Positions 61,886 through 64,000 of a DNA stretch of 64,000 bases are shown here, one piece after another. The position numbers were made by a program, and so were the translations under genes. A model generated the notes under the pieces. The model had not been told where the DNA came from and searched no databases. It saw only the letters and a program-made list of their open reading frames with translations. The stretch's first letter is position 1. Every line of letters starts with the position of its first letter. Source of the stretch: Macrotis lagotis. Lineage: Eukaryota; Chordata; Mammalia; Peramelemorphia; Peramelidae. The stretch covers positions 567,629,660-567,693,659 of the forward strand of contig NC_133666.1 of the NCBI RefSeq assembly GCF_037893015.1, given 5' to 3'.

Positions 61886-62580
61886 TGTGGGGGCAGAAAG
61901 AACAGTCTCCACAATTAAATTTCATTTGTGGGAAGTGGATTTGCTGGTTTGTCATTCTTGCCACAAAAAGAAGAGCAGTGAACCATATGGTTTGTTATTT
62001 ATACTGTCACATCTGGTTGGCTGTCATCTTTTAGACTTAGCAATTTCCCCTGAGACACAAATTCATTCCCATAAAACCCCAAGCCAAACAGGACTCCAGA
62101 GTTGAAGCAAAGAATATTGAATTTCTTTTAGGCCCACTGCCTGATTTCCTGAAGCCCACTCTGATTTATTTTAGTTACTGGGCATATGGTTTATTTTCTT
62201 GACTATGTTAAGAAAGAAATAGACATGTAATGTCTATGGAAATAAAAAAAAATAATTTTGTTCAAAAATCTCTATTTTCAATGAAAGGTTCCTGTTAATT
62301 GACAGCTATTTCAACAAATTAGAAATAAATGAAAATATGTTTCATTAAACATGAATCCAGATAGTTCTTTAACCAGTAATAGGTTTTGCATTTTACTTGG
62401 AGGACTTAATATCTGTATCTTGGATGACAAATGCATGAATATAGACTGAATGCCTGAAGCAAGTATGAATGGAAGATCTATTCCAAATTGTAGTTTTAGT
62501 GGGTATAGGCAATTCTTGCACTTGGTGCTAATATTTTATCAGTGGCTTATAAGTAAAACTATATGATAAAAATTAATTTA
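61886..62580. other. Intergenic, nothing recognised
   Basis: No gene-like frame and no clear repeat. Confidence 0.35.
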
Positions 62581-62584
62581 CATT

Positions 62585-62881
62585 TTCCAATTTGAGCTAT
62601 TGCTGGTATGGTTATTGTTGCTATTGTTTATTTCTTAATTTGACCATGAGTCAAGTCTCACTCTGATTTGGAGAAAGTTTTGATGAATTTTATTTTCAAC
62701 CTGGACTGACTTTTATCCCAGGTGACCTCCTTACCCTGAGAGATAACCATCTTCATGGTAAACTTAATGTAGACATCAGGTTGGCTTAGCCCCCTGCAGC
62801 TCAGAACTCCTGAACTCAAGAAATACTACAACTTCAGTATCCCTAGTATTTGGGATTATAGAAATGTGGACTCCCCTTTGG
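62585..62881 (-). pseudogene. 7SL (SRP) RNA pseudogene
   Basis: Read on the minus strand, this interval follows signal-recognition-particle 7SL RNA for nearly its whole length of about 300 bases. Matching blocks in order are 'ctataatcccaaatactagg' (7SL: ctgtagtcccagctactcgg), 'cttgagttcaggagttctga' (cttgagtccaggagttctgg), 'attaagtttaccatgaagat' (actaagttcggcatcaatat) and 'catcaaaactttctcc' (aggtcaaaactcccgt). It has decayed toward A and T, with small gaps, so it is very unlikely to work in SRP. The match extends past the Alu-like end domain into the 7SL S domain, so this is 7SL itself, not an Alu-type SINE. The 3' third matches more weakly and no target duplication was found. Confidence 0.65.
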
Positions 62882-63044
62882 AATTTTAATGAAATATCAT
62901 TATTTAATGAAATGTCAAAAATATATCATCATTTATTATTTTTTCTGAACATTAATTATTGTGAAAAAAAAGTCATGGCCATAAGCTTTCTTTCCTGGTT
63001 GTTTTCATTCTTATTCTGTAGATAGCAATTGTTTATTATGAACA

Positions 63045-63290
63045 AAATAGGTGATTCAGTAGATAGAGCACTGGGCCTGGAGTCATGATACCTGAGTTCA
63101 AATCTTATCTCAGACATTTCCTAACTGTGACACTGTGTAGGTGACTTAAACTCTGTGTGCCAAGGTTTATCCAATTTCAAAATATGTATTATAATAATAA
63201 AACCTACTTTATAAGATTGTGATGAAGATTGAGAGAATATTTTACCTGGTACATGGTAAGTACTATGTTTCTCCCTCTTTCCTTCAATGT
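63045..63290 (+). mobile_element. CORE-type SINE with a MIR-like end
   Basis: 'gatagagcactgggcctgga', 'gagttcaaatcttatctcag' and 'gtacatggtaagtactatg', in sense order. Confidence 0.7.
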
Positions 63291-63790
63291 TCAATGAATT
63301 AAATGATTTCAAATTTTGTTGTTTCATTGATTTCATTGATACAGAGAACCATCATTGTGCAAAATTCCCTCCAAAGAAGCAGATTGGTAACTCCTTTGTA
63401 ACTAATAGTCTTAAAGAGATGCCTAGAAAAGTGACAGCTTAAATATCTCTGATGCTTTTTCAGTAATTTATACTGATCACACACTATCTCTCAGCTCCAT
63501 GTTCTAGAAATAGAAACAACACTGGAAGCATCTGAACTTTTGACGATGTGCATATTTGTACAAGAATACTCTATAACTGCAAGTATATACAATCATTACC
63601 TGAAGTCAGATTCACTTAAAAATTTAGTATCAAGTCCTGTCACTTTTAGCTGAATTGGCATTAGATCATAGGCAGTGGGGAACCACAAAAGAAAGGGACT
63701 TCTATATGCTAAAAGTCTATTTATTTTGAAATAAACAGGGAATAAAGAGAGGTTAATGGATAGTCCTTAGAATCATTTCTCTGGAGGTTC

Positions 63791-63794
<4 letters not shown>

Positions 63795-63871
<77 letters not shown>

Positions 63872-63873
63872 CT
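63795..63873. repeat. (TC)n(TATC)n microsatellite
   Basis: About 29 TC units, then five TATC units. Confidence 0.95.
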
Positions 63874-64000
63874 TGAACCAGTACCCAAACTTCTGCAATT
63901 GAGTAGATTGTATATCATTGCTTGAAAAGATGTCTGCCTCTAACAATTTAAAGACTTGACTTAGAATATATTTATTGTCCAGGGACCAAAAAAAGTACTC

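Overview
The window is vertebrate genomic DNA, almost certainly from a marsupial. The evidence is the interspersed repeats. There are at least eleven near-consensus copies of the tRNA-derived marsupial SINE whose head reads GGCAGCTAGGTGGCACAGTGG and whose tail reads TTGCAAAAAC plus A-run. There are also older MIR/CORE-type SINEs, many decayed antisense L2 copies, L3/CR1 tails and marsupial-type L1 fragments. The DNA is AT-rich. No bacterial gene organisation, CRISPR array, operon or tRNA/rRNA gene is visible.

One protein-coding gene is present, on the minus strand: KCNV1 (Kv8.1), an electrically silent voltage-gated potassium channel subunit. Three coding exons (43839-43358, 39253-38724, 33507-32996) join in frame into a 507-residue protein with an intact T1 domain, S1-S6, a TVGYGD filter and the family's C-terminal FWF. 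A probable promoter and noncoding first exon lie upstream: a TATA box at 45130-45123 and a strong splice donor at 44943/44942, inside the only GC- and CpG-rich island (about 43.3-45.2 kb).

Layout. 0-32 kb is repeat-rich gene-free DNA: an L2 copy broken by SINEs (1.3-3.9 kb), a long antisense L1 with later insertions (5.6-11.8 kb), further L1 pieces (16.9-19.7 kb) and many SINE, MIR and L2 remnants. 31.7-45.2 kb is KCNV1. 45.2-64 kb is repeat-rich intergenic DNA with two L1 copies that carry inverted 5' ends, a double SINE insertion, an L3/CR1 tail and a 7SL (SRP) RNA pseudogene.

The most interesting points are a 66-bp tandem duplication that copies the exon-2 splice acceptor of KCNV1 and leaves an in-frame alternative acceptor, upstream ORFs in the proposed KCNV1 leader, and well-preserved insertion footprints of L1 and SINEs. 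I see no new multi-gene system. Repeat family names come from recognition of consensus sequences, not from a database search.
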